A model generated the notes under the pieces. The model was not told the origin of the DNA, made no database searches, and saw only the letters and a list, made by a program, of their open reading frames with translations. Made by a program: the position numbers and the translations under genes. From Arsenophonus endosymbiont of Aleurodicus floccissimus (GTDB lineage Bacteria > Pseudomonadota > Gammaproteobacteria > Enterobacterales > Enterobacteriaceae), in contig NZ_OUND01000002.1 in NCBI RefSeq assembly GCF_900343025.1, positions 124,001 through 188,000 of the forward strand: 64,000 bases of DNA, written 5' to 3'. Below, one piece after another: positions 47,817 through 59,865 of this stretch (position 1 is the first letter of the stretch; every line of letters starts with the position of its first letter).

Positions 47817-48504
47817 ATGGTGTTTCTCAACTTTATGTTTATGATCTTACTATTCTTGGCGCCCTCAGCTCAATCGGCTAACCATATAATGATTTGGCCG
47901 ATGGATCAGGTATTAACCGCTAACGATAATGCTACTGAATTCTGGATCAAAAATAAAGGCACCAAAGCAACCACCATGCAGATCATAGTGATTGGCTGGC
48001 AACAAATCGATGGCCAAGATCGCTATAGCAATCAACAAGCGGTGGTCGCCAGTCCACCATTTATGCGGATTGAAGCGGGTCACAAGCAGCTGATCCGCTT
48101 AATAGAACAAGCTACCGTCCAGGCTGGCAAAGAGATAGCCTACCGCTTATTAGCTGATGAAATATTGACACCAGAACAATTAGTAGCGCCGAAGATTGGC
48201 ATCAATATGCAGATGCGCTATTCCATTCCGCTATTTGTTTATGGTGAAGTTAACCCAACTAAATGACAAGCCAGCCATCAAAATTACCAATCTAGGCCCA
48301 ATTCATGCTCGTTTAAGCAAAGTTGCAGTGCAACAAGGTAAAAAACACATTGTGCTGGCGGATAGCCTATTTGGTTATGTTTTAGCTGGCTCCAGTTATA
48401 TCTGGCCATTACCCGCTACCATTAAACAGCCACAACGGCTAACAGCACAAATTAATACCGATAAACAACTATGGCAAGCATCTAGCACTGGACTCTACCA
48501 GTAA
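47817..48504 (+). pseudogene. Broken Csu-type periplasmic chaperone
   Basis: Chaperone of the second fimbrial operon. The start at 47817 is followed by a hydrophobic leader ending SAQSA. IMIWPMDQVLTANDNATEFWIKN is the archaic-type start. PPFMRIEAGHKQLIRLIEQ has the Arg-x-Ile-like subunit-binding motif, and YRLLADEILT and SIPLFVYGE match CsuC-type chaperones. After VNPTK a 1-base shift moves the last 80 residues (PAIKITNLGPIHARLSKVAV) to another frame, ending at 48504. The ATG at 47791 with GGAGG upstream opens a frame that stops after 17 codons, so a second shift near the start is likely. Confidence 0.85.
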
Positions 48505-48506
48505 AG

Positions 48507-50898
48507 ATGAAAACCATTCATTTAACAAGTAAATTAGCCAACTTATTTACCTTACTAATTACATTAGCCATACCGCTAATGTCGACAGAGGCGGATAACA
48601 GCTGGTCTGAACTACCGCCACCACCGACCGGCAAGATCAAGCAATAAAACTTACAATATAGGTTAGAGTTAGTGGTTAACCAGCATGCCAGCAGGATTAT
48701 CGCGGTCGTCCATGAACGCAAAGGCCATTTTTGGCTATCTTCCACTGATCTACAAAAAGTCAGTTTGCCGGCCACTAAACTAACGCAACCCAAAATTGAC
48801 ATCAGTACCATGCCCGATGTGCAAGTCAACTATGATAGTGCCCAACAACGGCTACTATTATAAGTTCCCGACGGCTGGTTACCACAGCAAAACCTAACGG
48901 TTGGAAATAACCTTCAACGCTATCAGGGACTTAGCAGCCAGAGAGCGCTATTTAATTATGATATCTACGCCAACCGGACTCAGCATAATCATTCACAAAT
49001 TTCTGTCTGGAATGAACTACGTTTGTTTAGTATAGCCGACAGCTTATCCAGCACCGGGGTATTTAAACAATAAATTAGTGGTAGTGATCAACAAAATGAT
49101 AACCAGGGCTTTACTCGTTATGACACCACTTACACCAATGAAAACGAAAACCATGCCCTAAGCTGGGCGGTCGGTGACTTGATTAGCAATGCATTAAGCT
49201 GAAATAGTAGCGTCAGAATGGGTGGGCTGTCACTGTCCCGTGACTTCTCTATCAGGCCAGATATTATTACCTACCCATTACCGACCTTTGCTGGCAAAAC
49301 CGCCGTCCCTACCGGAGTTGACCTATTTATCAATGGTTATCGATCTAGTAATACCCAGCTGCAACCTGGCTCTTTTACTATCACCGATATCCCCTATATT
49401 AATGGCTCTGGTGAAGCGGTATTGGTCACCACTGATGCCCTTGGCCGACAGATTTCCACCACCTTACCGTTTTATGTTGCCAGTATCTTACTCAAACCGG
49501 GTCTTTCTAATGGTGCATTTTCAGCCGGCGCACTACCCCGTGACTATGGTATCAAAAATTTTTTCTACGGGCCGTTAGCGGCCAGTGGTTCTTACCGTTA
49601 TGGGTTCTACTGATTGGCTGACACTATAGTCCCATGCGGAAGCAGCGTCCTCATTGGCGTTGGGTGGCTTTGGCTCCTTAATTAAACTGGGCAATTGGGG
49701 AGTATTTAATGACGCTTATACGCTCAGTCATATGCGAGGCAAGCGCGGTGATCAGTTCAATTGGGGTACCAATATACTCACTCTCGTTTTACTTTGGCTA
49801 CCCAACATACCATCCGCAACAGCAAATTTAGTAATTTGGCACTGTATGATCAATCAAACAATCTTAACGATAACCAACCTATCTACAATTTAAGTCGGCG
49901 CAGCGCACAATATTCTGCCTCATTATCATTAAACCAATTTAGTAGTATCGGCTTGACTTATCTGGACATTGATAGCTTCAACGGTGATAAAAATCGCTTG
50001 CTCAATTTATCATGGAGTAAGGGTTTATGCGGCAATAGTAGTCTATATGCTTCTGCCAGCCGCGATTATTCACAAAATAACTGGTCATTCGCCTTAGTAC
50101 TACAAATTCCATTTAACTTTTTAGATTCGGTGACGGTAGATGCGCAACGCAATACTGCCGGGCAAAATATTCAGCGTGTTACCTACAGCCACGCTATGCC
50201 AAACGACGGCGGATTCAGCTGGAACATGGCCTACGCGCATCAGGATTCGCAAGATGATTATCAACAAACCTCACTAGGCTGGCACAATGCCCATGTCCAA
50301 ATATAGGGCGGAATTCATGGTTCGTCTGGCAACTATAGCCAGTGGGGAGATATTTCCGGCTCATTGGTTTTAATGGATGGCACCATCCAAGCAGCTAATA
50401 AAATCAACGATGGTTTTGTATTAGTGATTACCAATGGATACCCGAATATTACCATTGATTATGAACATCAACCCTATGGTAACACCGGTAAATCTGGTTA
50501 TTTATTGATCCCTAGTGTACCAGGCCTACTACCCCGCGAGTTATCGTATCAATACCCTAAATTTACCACCCGATATCTATGCGGATACCACCAAACAACA
50601 TATTTCTGTCAAACGCGCCAGGGGTCCCTATCTGCTCCATTTCCCGATCAAAGTACGCCATGCAGCAAGTGTCATCCTGACCGATCAACCACTACCATTA
50701 GCCAGCGTGGTTTCACGGGCAGGCAAACTAGACACTTATGTGGGTTGGGAGGGTCTGGTTTATCTAGAAGAATTGGAGCCAAACAATCTGCTAACTGTCC
50801 GCACACCAGAAGGGGATCACACTGCCAGGTTAGGCTACAACTGCCAGCAAACCCTAATCAACAACTCAAAACCTACGGTCTGCTTACCTGCGTTTTAG
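48507..50898 (+). pseudogene. Broken Csu-type outer-membrane usher
   Basis: Usher of the archaic type. ATG at 48507; signal sequence to about STEA. Stops occur after KIKQ (48644), QQRLLL (48861), FKQ (49071) and NALS (49199). GGLSLSRDFSIRPDIITYPLP, then PTGVDLFINGYRSSNTQLQPG and TITDIPYINGSGEAVLVTTDALGR, are characteristic usher barrel/plug sequences. A stop near 49610 and frame changes near 49660, 49770, 50305 and 50515 follow. The C-terminal end is KPTVCLPAF at 50898. About 795 codons, as expected. Confidence 0.9.
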
Positions 50899-50919
50899 AT
50901 GGCAACCTCAGAAGTTACC

Positions 50920-51866
50920 ATGAATAAACGTTTATTTTCTGCCATTATGTTGGCTATTGTTCGGCCTGATTAACAACTCTGTCTGGGCCGCATGTAGTGC
51001 AACGATGTAAAGTGCCTCTTTTGCCACTCAGAGTTCTTTTGTCATCAACAGCACCGTCCAATCTACCTCAGCTAATCTGGTTGTTAGTTGCGGGGGCTGT
51101 ACTAGCTTCTTTGTTAACTACCGATACTATCTCTGCCAAATTGAATAGTACATCAAGTAGTAGTGGAACTCAAGCGGCGATGAAAAACACCGCCAATACC
51201 GATCTTGAACCAATTAATATGTGTAAAGCTTCCAACTGCGCCACAACGACGCCGATTGGTAGTACTATCAGTTACTCATCAACCGAATTGCTTAACTTAT
51301 TAGGCGGCAACGTATTTACTATCCCACTCTATTTTCAAACCGTCACTGGACAAAACCTATCGGCCAGAACCTATAACGTAACGCTAAATCTAACCATTAA
51401 CTGGAATATTTGTGGACTACTTGGCATCAGTAATATCTGTTTAAATCCGCAAGTTGGCAGTACCACCCTTTCGCCGGTAGTTTCACTGATTGTAACCAAT
51501 GATTGCTCAACCATCAGCGCCCCGTTAGTTAGCAGCTTTCCTAATGTATCGCAAACCATTTCTATTACTTGTACTAAAGGCAGTTTCTACAATGTGAGGA
51601 TCGATAATGGTACCAATGCTGTTAGCAATGTACGCAATATGAAACATGGCAGTGGCTTGATTAGTTATGATATTTACCAAGGTACAACCAGTACTCGCTG
51701 GGGATCAAGTGTTAGCCAATTGTGGTCTAGTGCTAACTCCACCGCCATTAGTGCTGATCAGCTGACGCGTACCTACAATTATGTAGCACAAGTACTAACT
51801 GGCCAAACTACGCCGAATCAATCCGGTAGCTTTACCGATACGCGAACAGTAAATGTTACTTTTTAA
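50920..51866 (+). pseudogene. Broken Csu-type tip adhesin (CsuE-like)
   Basis: ATG at 50920; a signal sequence split by a frameshift near 50965 (LFGLINNSVWAACSATM). An in-frame TAA follows CSATM near 51007. SASFATQSSFVINSTV lies in the same frame, then another shift near 51120. From there one open frame to 51866 carries two SCPU-like halves (GQNLSARTYNVTLNLTINW; SFTDTRTVNVTF at the end). Two SCPU domains and the last position in the operon are typical of CsuE, the surface-binding tip protein. Confidence 0.8.
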
Positions 51867-51953
51867 TTATCAGTGAGACTACAAAAAGCTGTCACCATTC
51901 GTAGTTATGGTAACTAGCCAGTGATGAAAATTGGCAAATCAGCAATAATCAAA

Positions 51954-51980
51954 ACGCCAATCTTAAGCTGCGATTGGCGT
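51954..51980 (-). terminator. Terminator between adhesin relic and ugd
   Basis: A 9-base perfect stem ACGCCAATC / GATTGGCGT, with TTTTGATT on the minus-strand side. It lies 18 bases after the ugd stop and would end ugd. Confidence 0.7.
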
Positions 51981-51997
51981 CAGAATATGGCTAATTA

Positions 51998-53164
51998 TTA
52001 ATCGTGACCAAATAGATCGCGGGTATAAACTTTCTGTTTTACATCTTCCAGCTCCAGCACCAATCGATTGGCCAAAATAATATCGCACTGGGCTTTGAAA
52101 TCGGCCAAATCAGTGATCACTTTGGAGTGAAATAACTCACTTTGTTGTAAAACCGGCTCATAAACCACCACTTCAATTCCCTTTGCTTTGATCCGTTTCA
52201 TTACTCCCTGCACGGCCGATGCGCGGAAATTATCTGAGCCAGCTTTCATCACTAATCGGTAAACGCCTACTTTTTGCGGATTTTGACTAATAATCCTTTC
52301 GGCAATGTAATCTTTACGCGTTCGATTCGATTCTACGATCGCATTAATCAAATTGTTTGGTACATCATCATAATTAGCCAGCAACTGCTTGGTATCTTTT
52401 GGTAAGCAATAACCACCATAACCAAAAGAGGGGTTGTTATAGTAGTTGCCAATACGCGGATCAAGTGAAACACCCTCAATAATTTGGCGACTATCCAGTC
52501 CGCGACTATGAGCATAAGTATCTAACTCATTAAAATAAGCCACTCGCATCGCTAGATAAGTATTGGCAAATAATTTTATCGCTTCCGCTTCGGTGGCATC
52601 AGTAAATAGCACCGTGACATCTTTTTTTAGTGCGCCTTCTAATAATAAATCGGCAAAAATCTTGGCACGTTCGGAACGTTCACCCACCACAATACGAGAA
52701 GGATAAAGATTATCATATAGCGCTCTACCTTCACGTAAAAATTCCGGTGAAAAAATGATATTTTTATACCCTTTCTCTTGTTGCAAGCGGGCGACAAATC
52801 CTACCGGGATGGTTGACTTAATAACAATGGTAGCGGCTGGATTAATGTAGTTTACATCATCAATTACTGCTTCTAAAGAAGAAGTATTAAAATAATTGGT
52901 TTTGGCATCATAATCAATCGGGGTAGCAACAATCACATAATCTACCCCCTGGTAAGCCTGTTGTTTATCCGTCGTTGCCCTAAAGTTCAATTTTTTTTCT
53001 GTTAGGAACGCTTCAATTTCTTTATCCACTATCGGCGATTGCTGGTTATTCAGCATTGTTACTTTTTCAGCAATAATGTCTAACGCAACCACCTCATGAT
53101 GTTGCGCTAACAACATCGCATTCGACAGGCCAACATAACCTATTCCTGCAATAGCAATTTTCAA
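51998..53164 (-). CDS. ugd: UDP-glucose 6-dehydrogenase
   Basis: Ugd oxidises UDP-glucose to UDP-glucuronate with two NAD+, feeding capsule, LPS or lipid A sugar synthesis. 388 residues, exactly as in E. coli. The NAD-binding [15 protein letters not shown] is at residues 7-21, and [12 protein letters not shown] and ATPIDYD follow. The catalytic Cys is in [15 protein letters not shown] (about residue 253). The C-terminal [11 protein letters not shown] is complete. All active-site landmarks are present. It overlaps or adjoins the broken epimerase upstream (30 bases), forming a former two-gene UDP-uronate operon. Intact. Confidence 0.97.
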   Translation of the reverse strand: MKIAIAGIGYVGLSNAMLLAQHHEVVALDIIAEKVTMLNNQQSPIVDKEIEAFLTEKKLNFRATTDKQQAYQGVDYVIVATPIDYDAKTNYFNTSSLEAVIDDVNYINPAATIVIKSTIPVGFVARLQQEKGYKNIIFSPEFLREGRALYDNLYPSRIVVGERSERAKIFADLLLEGALKKDVTVLFTDATEAEAIKLFANTYLAMRVAYFNELDTYAHSRGLDSRQIIEGVSLDPRIGNYYNNPSFGYGGYCLPKDTKQLLANYDDVPNNLINAIVESNRTRKDYIAERIISQNPQKVGVYRLVMKAGSDNFRASAVQGVMKRIKAKGIEVVVYEPVLQQSELFHSKVITDLADFKAQCDIILANRLVLELEDVKQKVYTRDLFGHD

Positions 53165-53194
53165 AACTAACCTCTCAAATATTTAGGATCCAGG

Positions 53195-54193
53195 CTAAAC
53201 GTGATAATAAGTCCGATACCAGTCAACAAACACTTTTACCCCTTCTTTAATCAAAATCTGTAGCCGATAACCGGTTAACGAAAACAAATCTTTGGTATTA
53301 GCCCAGGCGGTATGGACATCACCGGCTTGCATCGACAGCATATTTTGAATGGCTTTTTGTCCTAATGCCTGCTCGAGAGCAGAAATAAAATCCAATAATT
53401 TTATTGGCTGACCATTACCAATATTATAAATACGATAAGGCGCATCACTGCTAGCCATTAAAGATTTATTGCTCTTTTTTGGCGGAATAATATCAGCAAT
53501 CGATAATATTCCTTCAATAATATCTTCAACAAAAGTAAAGTCGCGGCTCAGATCGCGATTATTATATACATCTATCGGTTTCATCTCCAAAATAGCTTTA
53601 GTAAATTTAAATAATGCCATATCTGGCCAGCCTCAAGGACCATAAACGGTAAAAAAACATAACCCAGTGGTCGGCAAATTATACAAATGAGAGTAAGCAT
53701 GCGCCATTAACTGATTAGCTCTTTTGGTGGCAGCATGGAGGAAGACGGGATGATCAACGGACATATTGGTAGAACAAGGAAATTGATTATTGGTACCATA
53801 TACCGAACTGGAAGAAGCATAGATCAAATGAGGGATTTGGCCATAATAACAACCTTCCAATATCGACAGAAAACCGGTTAAATTACTATCTGCATAAGCG
53901 AAAGGACCCTTTAAAGAGTAGCGGACACCCGCTTGCGCTGCCACAGATGGATTACTCTATCAAATTTACCTAAGGTAATCACTTCAATTACCTTTTCCCG
54001 CTCAATAATATCCAGCCGCAAAAATTGAAATTGCGAATAAATTGTTAAGCGCTCAAGACGGGCTTTTTTTAAACAAGGGATCATAGTAATAATTAAAATT
54101 ATCCAACCCAACAACATCATGACCATGTTGTAATAAAAGCTAACATAACGTAAATCCAATAAAACCAGCATATCCTATTATTAAATATTTCAT
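53195..54193 (-). pseudogene. Broken UDP-glucuronate 4-epimerase-like protein
   Basis: An extended short-chain dehydrogenase of the UDP-sugar epimerase group, converting UDP-glucuronate to UDP-galacturonate if it were active. ATG at 54193 (MKYLIIGYAGFIG, NAD site with the usual GxxGFIG shortened). Frameshifts near 54165 and 53945 break the first third. [21 protein letters not shown] and [10 protein letters not shown] are intact, then [12 protein letters not shown] where the catalytic Tyr of YxxxK is His. A TGA stands where Trp is expected in VYGP-x-GWPDM (53631-53633). The C-terminal part (RDFTFVEDIIEG, IYNIGNGQP) is open to 53195. Dead on three counts. Confidence 0.88.
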
Positions 54194-54359
54194 AGCTATT
54201 TTAAAGTTCTATAGAGAAATGAAAAATATTTATCTTTTGTGTAATACAAAAGCGCATCCGGCACTTACTTTCCTTCGCCAAGATATACAATTAGTCAATA
54301 ATAAAAAGAAGTGCAAATTAAGCACCTCGAAAATTTAGATCAAAACCCTATTCATTAAA

Positions 54360-55366
54360 TTAAAAACCAATCAATACTAGCTTGCCCTTTACTTTACCAC
54401 TTTCTATCATTTGATGGGCAAATCGCAAATTTTCAGCGCTGATTTTACCTACTTCTTCACTGATAGTGGTTTTTAATATCCTCTGATCAATCAATCCTGC
54501 CACCCGTTGCAATAATTGATGTTGTTTGATCATATCTTCGGTCTGAAAAACAGGAAGCGTAAACATAAATTCCCAATGCAATGAAAAGGCTTTACGTTTC
54601 ATTGGCATAATATCAAAGGTTTTAGGATCGTAGATTAATGCCAGTTTTCCTTGTGGAATAAGAATATCTAATACCTACTGATAATAGTCATCACTGTGGG
54701 TTAATGAAGCCACATAGTCGACATGCCAAATGCCTAATGCAGCAAACTGTTGGCTAAACGGTTTTTTATGATCAATACCCGCATGCGCCCCTAACTCACT
54801 AACCCATTGCTGTGTTTCCGGCCGTGAAGGGGTAGCGAAAACTTGCAACTTAGTCAGTTTACACGCTAATTGGATCAGTATTGAACCCACACCACTGGCG
54901 GCACCAATAATCAATATCGATTTACCCGCAACACCATTCTCTGCAACCGCTAGTCGGTCAAATAGCAGCTCCCAAGCGGTAATTGAAGTCAATGGCAAAG
55001 CTGCTGCCTGAACGGCAGTTAACGCTGTTGGTTTATGTCCGGCAATCCGCTCATCCACCAGTTCATATTCGGCATAGCATCCTGGCCGATCGATAGAGCC
55101 GGCATAATAGACCCAATCGCCAGGTTTAAATAACGTAACCTAACTGCCAACCGACTCCACCACCCCACAAGCATCCCAACCCAGAATACGTGGTGCTTTG
55201 GGTGTTTCACGCTGGCGCATTTTTGTATCCACTGGATTGACCGCAATAGCAGCAATTTTAACCAACAGATCACGCGGCTGAGGTTGGGGCTTTGCTAGCC
55301 GATTTCATAAAGTGAATGTATATCGCTGAGTGATAGGGTAGGATCAGTAAAAACAATCGCTCTCAT
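54360..55366 (-). pseudogene. Broken zinc-type alcohol dehydrogenase-like protein
   Basis: A medium-chain quinone/zinc-type reductase of the YhdH/quinone-oxidoreductase group. Start at 55366 (MRAIVFTDPTLSLSDI), a shift near 55300, then KPQPQPRDLLVKIAAIAVNPVD and TKMRQRETPKAPRILGWDACG. A TAA interrupts near 55141. AALPLTSITAWELLFDRL and SILIIGAASGVGSILIQLAC (NADPH-binding) are clean. A TAG near 54675 precedes VLDILIPQGKLALIYDP. The end is SGKVKGKLVLIGF at 54360. Substrate unknown. Confidence 0.85.
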
Positions 55367-55511
55367 GGCTGACTCCATAAGGCAAGAAATTTCAATCAAT
55401 AAAAGGAAAAATGAATATATTGCGACTATAAAAAATTATGCTAAATGCTTAACATTTTAATAAATTTATCTACTGCTCAAATCGATCAACTTAAAAATAA
55501 CGAAAAATAAT
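55367..55511. other. Gap between dehydrogenase relic and selB relic
   Basis: About 145 bases with no gene. It should hold the dehydrogenase promoter and the end of the selAB transcript. No clear terminator is seen. Confidence 0.4.
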
Positions 55512-57374
55512 TTATTCAAACAATCCCTGATCTTTTAAAATATGCGCATTAAATTTACGTCGGGTAAAACCACTTCGATCAAAAAATTCCAAAATCTTAA
55601 CCTATAATTCTCGTCCTATTGCTAACTCATCACGAAAATTGGCCACCGTAATGGCCCCCTCTAAATGGTTATAATGTTGAATAATGGCAGCAAATTGTTG
55701 AATTTGTAGATTATGGTAATAACGATCCGGCACAATCGCCGTAATCAAACCCAATTTTGCTGCTTTTCGCAACAAATGACGAATAATGGCTTCATCTTGT
55801 TGAATTTTTACTGCCAATTCTCTTACCCACCAAGGTTGGTTTGCTACAAAATAGGATTCTAATTTTTGCCATAATTGCGCCTGTTGTTGGTCAAACACCA
55901 AACTATGTTCAGCTAAATGGAGCCAACCATTAGTTTGCATCAGCCTTTTTTCATCAACCAGTTAACGTAGTAGGGTAAACACCAGCTCATCGTTCAAGCC
56001 AGGTAATGCCATCCGTTTTAAGCGGGCACGGCCCAATCTTAGCTGATCAGCATGATATTGATGATAATCTACCAATATTTGCATCAAATGCTGTTTAGCC
56101 TGCTGAACATTAATTTGAGAAAATGCAATATCGTTAACTATCAGCACATCAAATTGCGAAACTAACACTTGTAATGAGGAATGAGTAAGTTCACGTGCCC
56201 AACCATAATTCCTAAGTGATAATTCACCAGTTGGCAACTGAAAAGCCAAATTTTCCTTATCGCCAGTGGTATTAGCCAACTGCGATAATCACAATAGGAA
56301 TTCGGCTTGCCGTTTACCGCGGCACGGCGAATGAAGTTTAACCACTCGCGCACAGGCCAAAGTTCGCTGCGCACTAATATTACGCAAGATTAATCGATCA
56401 TTATCTACAACCATAAAGGAGTATCCAACGACAACTCAGCCAATAATGGTTTATCGGGTGGCTGGCTTAATAAAGCGATACGTCCGGTCACATGACTAGC
56501 GGCATGATAGAGATGTAACGGCTGCCAATTTTTTAAACATTCATTCGTTTCAACTTCAACCAGAACTTTATTAACCGCAAACGCCGGTTGTTCACTTAAC
56601 AACCAATCACCACTAGAAATCTGTTTTTTGCTAATATCACCCGTTAGATTTAAAGCGATTCGATCACCGGCTTGTGCCTGTGAAACCAGCTGGTTTTGCG
56701 CATGCAATCGCCGAATTTTGACTTGCTTATTTATTCCGGTTAACCATAGAGTATCACCAACAGAGATTTGGCCGGACAAAGCAGTTCCAATGACGACTAA
56801 ACCTGTACATTTAACATTAAACACCTGATCGATCGCCAAACAAAATCGATGACCAAGTTTGGCATGCTGGCCAGTTTGGCCATGTAAGATTTGCAAATCC
56901 GATCGCAATAAAGGAATACCTTCTCCAGTCAAGGTAGAAGTGACAAAATAGAGTGACTGAGGCCAGCCATGCTCTGCCAATAATTGTGAAATTTCGGTTT
57001 GTACCGTTTGGATCCGCTCAACTGAAACGCGATCTGCTTTAGTCAATATGATCGTTATTTGCTGGCGGCCGATGAGACGTAAAATAGCCAAGTGCTCTTT
57101 AGTTTGAGCCATAATGCCATCATCACAAGCAACAATTAGCAATATATGGGATATGCCGCCAATGCCAGCTAACATATTAGCGAAAAATTTTTCATGACCA
57201 GGAACATCAATAAAACCAATCGAGCAACCATCTGCTAATGGCCAATACGCAAAACCAAGTCAATTGTCATGCCGCGTTTTTTTCTTCCGGTAAATGCAGC
57301 GTATTGATCCCAGTCACTGCCTGAATCAAGGCAGTTTTTCCATGGTCAACATGACCGGCGGTGGTAAAAATCAT
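55512..57374 (-). pseudogene. selB: Broken selenocysteine-specific elongation factor SelB
   Basis: SelB is the GTPase that brings Sec-tRNA to UGA codons next to a SECIS hairpin. ATG at 57374: MIFTTAGHVDHGKTALIQAVTG is the G1 motif. The frame shifts near 57265 (EEKN...MTIDL lost). FIDVPGHEKFFANMLAGIGG (G3) and ILTKADRVS (G4) are readable. LHAQNQLVSQAQAGDRIALNL is domain 2. Breaks occur near 56400 and 56280, a stop at 55962, and a TAG stands in GREL-x-VKILEFFDR near 55600. The SECIS-binding winged-helix part (WWVRELAVKIQQDEAIIRHLL, RRKFNAHILKD) ends at 55512. Its start overlaps the selA stop by 4 bases (ATGA). Confidence 0.93.
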
Positions 57375-58762
57375 TGTTTTAATAAAACCTGTAACAACTT
57401 AGCCTAATCATACAAACAGCGTAAGTCTAGCCATAAGCGTCCAGCTGAAATCCTACCAATAACAGGAGTAGCTAATTATCGCTATTGACGAGCCAGTGAT
57501 ACTAATTGATTACTTTTATTATTTTTGAGCGTAAAAGTTATTGCCCAACTAGCCAATCGTTCATTGGGTAGTGAACTACTGCCAATCTGCGAAAAACAGG
57601 CTTCATCTTTAACCCTAAATTGACCACCATAATGGCGATTTATCGGCTCAATAAGCCGCTGCGCCAACTGGCGAATTTCCTTTTGCTGTAGTGCCAAAAA
57701 GTTAAGGGCGGGTAACGAAATTGTCACTTTTCGCCATGCTGATAGAGTCTTAATGTAGCTTCCAGGGCGGCTAACATCATTTTATCCGCTCGTAACGCGC
57801 GTTTTAACGGATGTTATTGAATAGCTTCAATCCAACTTTTTTTGCCTAGAATAATACCAGCCTGCGGGCCACCAAGTAATTTATCGCCTGAAATTGACAC
57901 CAGATCAATTCCTTGAGTCAGATATTGTTGTGGCATAGGCTCAGCCGGTAAGCCATATTGGCTCATATCAATCAGCGCACCACTACCTAAATCAATCACA
58001 GTAGCAACATTATATTTAGCACCTAACTGAGCTAACTGATGGCCTTCAACCTCGGCGGTAAAACCTAAAATACGGTAATTACTGGTATGGACTTTTATTA
58101 ACAAACCAGTCTCTTCATTTATCGCACGCTGATAATCTTGGAGATAAGTTCAATTGGTTGTTCCTACCTCTACCAGCTGACAACCAGCCTATTTGATTAC
58201 CTCTGCAGTCGAAATGCGCCGCCAATTTCGACCAATTCTCCGCGGGATACAATAACCTGCCGTCCCGCCGAGATAGTTGCTAACATTAATAACACTGCAG
58301 CAGCATTATTATTGACAATACAAACATCTTCAGCACCCGTTAGTTCACAGAGTAAATCAGCTAATCTTCGATCACGATGTCCACGCACTGCGTCATTAAG
58401 TGTATATTCTAAGGTCACTGGATAACGCATCAATTGAGCAACCGCTTCAATAGCTTCTTCGCCATTAACGCACGCCCTAAATTAGTATGTAACACCGTGC
58501 CGGTTAAATTAAAAACTGGCCGTAAGGCACAATTCTCCTGCCGTTGGAGTTGATGAGTAAGCGCACCAATCCAGTCACTTTGCCATACAGGTAAACATTG
58601 CTGCTGTTTTATTTGTTCACGTGCATCCTGCTGCATATTGCGTAATATCTTTGTTACTTGAGTTCGACCATAACCTTCTATCAACGATAAAACCGGCGCT
58701 TCATTCAATAAATAATCGATGGCGGGTAACTGACGATATAATGAAGTAACATCTTTGGACAT
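57371..58762 (-). pseudogene. selA: Broken selenocysteine synthase SelA
   Basis: SelA is the PLP enzyme turning Ser-tRNA(Sec) into Sec-tRNA(Sec) with selenophosphate. The ATG at 58762 (MSKDVTSLYRQLPAIDYLL) is the family start; an upstream in-frame start adds unrelated residues. Blocks are [21 protein letters not shown], then a shift near 58435. [51 protein letters not shown] and [15 protein letters not shown] follow. The PLP lysine is in [19 protein letters not shown]. The end has SQIGSSSLPNERL and GRLWLDLRCLYD, with a TAG before AKLLQVLLKQ, stop TGA at 57371. At least five lesions. Confidence 0.93.
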
Positions 58763-58781
58763 AACCGATTGATACCTTAAA

Positions 58782-59712
58782 TTATTCGCAAGGAAATAAA
58801 AATGGATTAATACTGCTACGCGCAAACTCTTCTTCTTCCAATTTAGCATCCAGGATCAGGGAAGCCAGATCATCAGCAACTGCGTCAACCTTGGCATCTC
58901 ACTCCTGATAGAGAATTTTTAAATAACTACCACAATCACCAAAACTTTCAGCCTTAACCGCCGCATATTCACTGGCTAGACCTAGACACCAATAATCTAA
59001 TTCTTTTGTTTGTTCGCAATTACTACATTTTACCTGCACAACATGCCATTCAGTTTCACATAAATTAAAATGTAAATAACGTAACCTTTAATTTATCCCT
59101 ATTTGCACTACACTAGAAACCGTAATACTGCCACATACCGGACAAAATTGCCGATGTTCACCATATTCGGCGGTAGCTTTACCCGGGATTTAACTGGTCA
59201 TTTGTGCCCAAAACAAGGAAAGGGCAGCCCAAATAAACAATGCTTGTTCTGGTGGTACTGGGCTAAATTCACCATTGAGTAATGCTGTTGCCATCAACTC
59301 TAATTCATGTATAGAAACTTTGGTTAAATTTTCTAATGCGGGCTTTACTTCTTCAGGCACCACAGGAGCCAGCTCAGCAATTAAAGAATTTATGCTAATG
59401 GTCAGTGCGAATAAAAGTTTTACAATCTAATGGCGGTTTATTGGCGATCATCGATTGTTGCAGAATATCCGTGATCTCCATCATCAAAGGATTATCATAC
59501 AGCGCATTTTACTGAGCGCGGGTAACATGGGCAGCAAAGATGAGATATTCACTAAATGGATTTTCTGCCGTCGCTAATGATTGGAAATGTTCAGCTCGGG
59601 ATTGATATAGATTGTTTAAATTTGGAAATAAAACCGGCGGGATATGGCAGATGCCTTTTTTGGCTGGCTCATTTTTATCTATCTCTTCTTTTGGTAAAAT
59701 CCTAATGCTCAT
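58782..59712 (-). pseudogene. fdhE: Broken formate dehydrogenase accessory protein FdhE
   Basis: FdhE is a cytoplasmic iron/zinc-binding helper for assembly of respiratory formate dehydrogenases. Start at 59712: MSIRILPKEEIDKNE, IPPVLFPNLNNLYQSRAEHF. A stop after THVTRAQ near 59509 is followed by [17 protein letters not shown] and KPPLD in the same frame. Frame breaks and stops occur near 59420 and onward. FCPVCGS and KCSNCEQT, the metal-binding Cys pairs, are still visible near 59150-59000. The end [12 protein letters not shown] is 10 bases before 58782. One of six decayed members of the FDH-O/Sec module. Confidence 0.92.
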
Positions 59713-59817
59713 AGATATGCTCTCTTTGATGATTTATTTTACCATTATTGCCCAATAAATCTCAGAATAGACTAAAAGCTAACAGGGATCTATAAACGGA
59801 TAAATAACATAAAAAAG

Positions 59818-59837
59818 CAGAATATAATTATTCTGCC
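59818..59837 (-). terminator. Terminator after fdoGHI
   Basis: GCAGAATATAATTATTCTGC (8-base stem). On the minus strand it follows fdoI and is trailed by TTTTTTATG. It separates fdoGHI from fdhE. Confidence 0.7.
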
Positions 59838-59865
59838 CCTGTTATTATTATTCGAAAAAAAGCTG

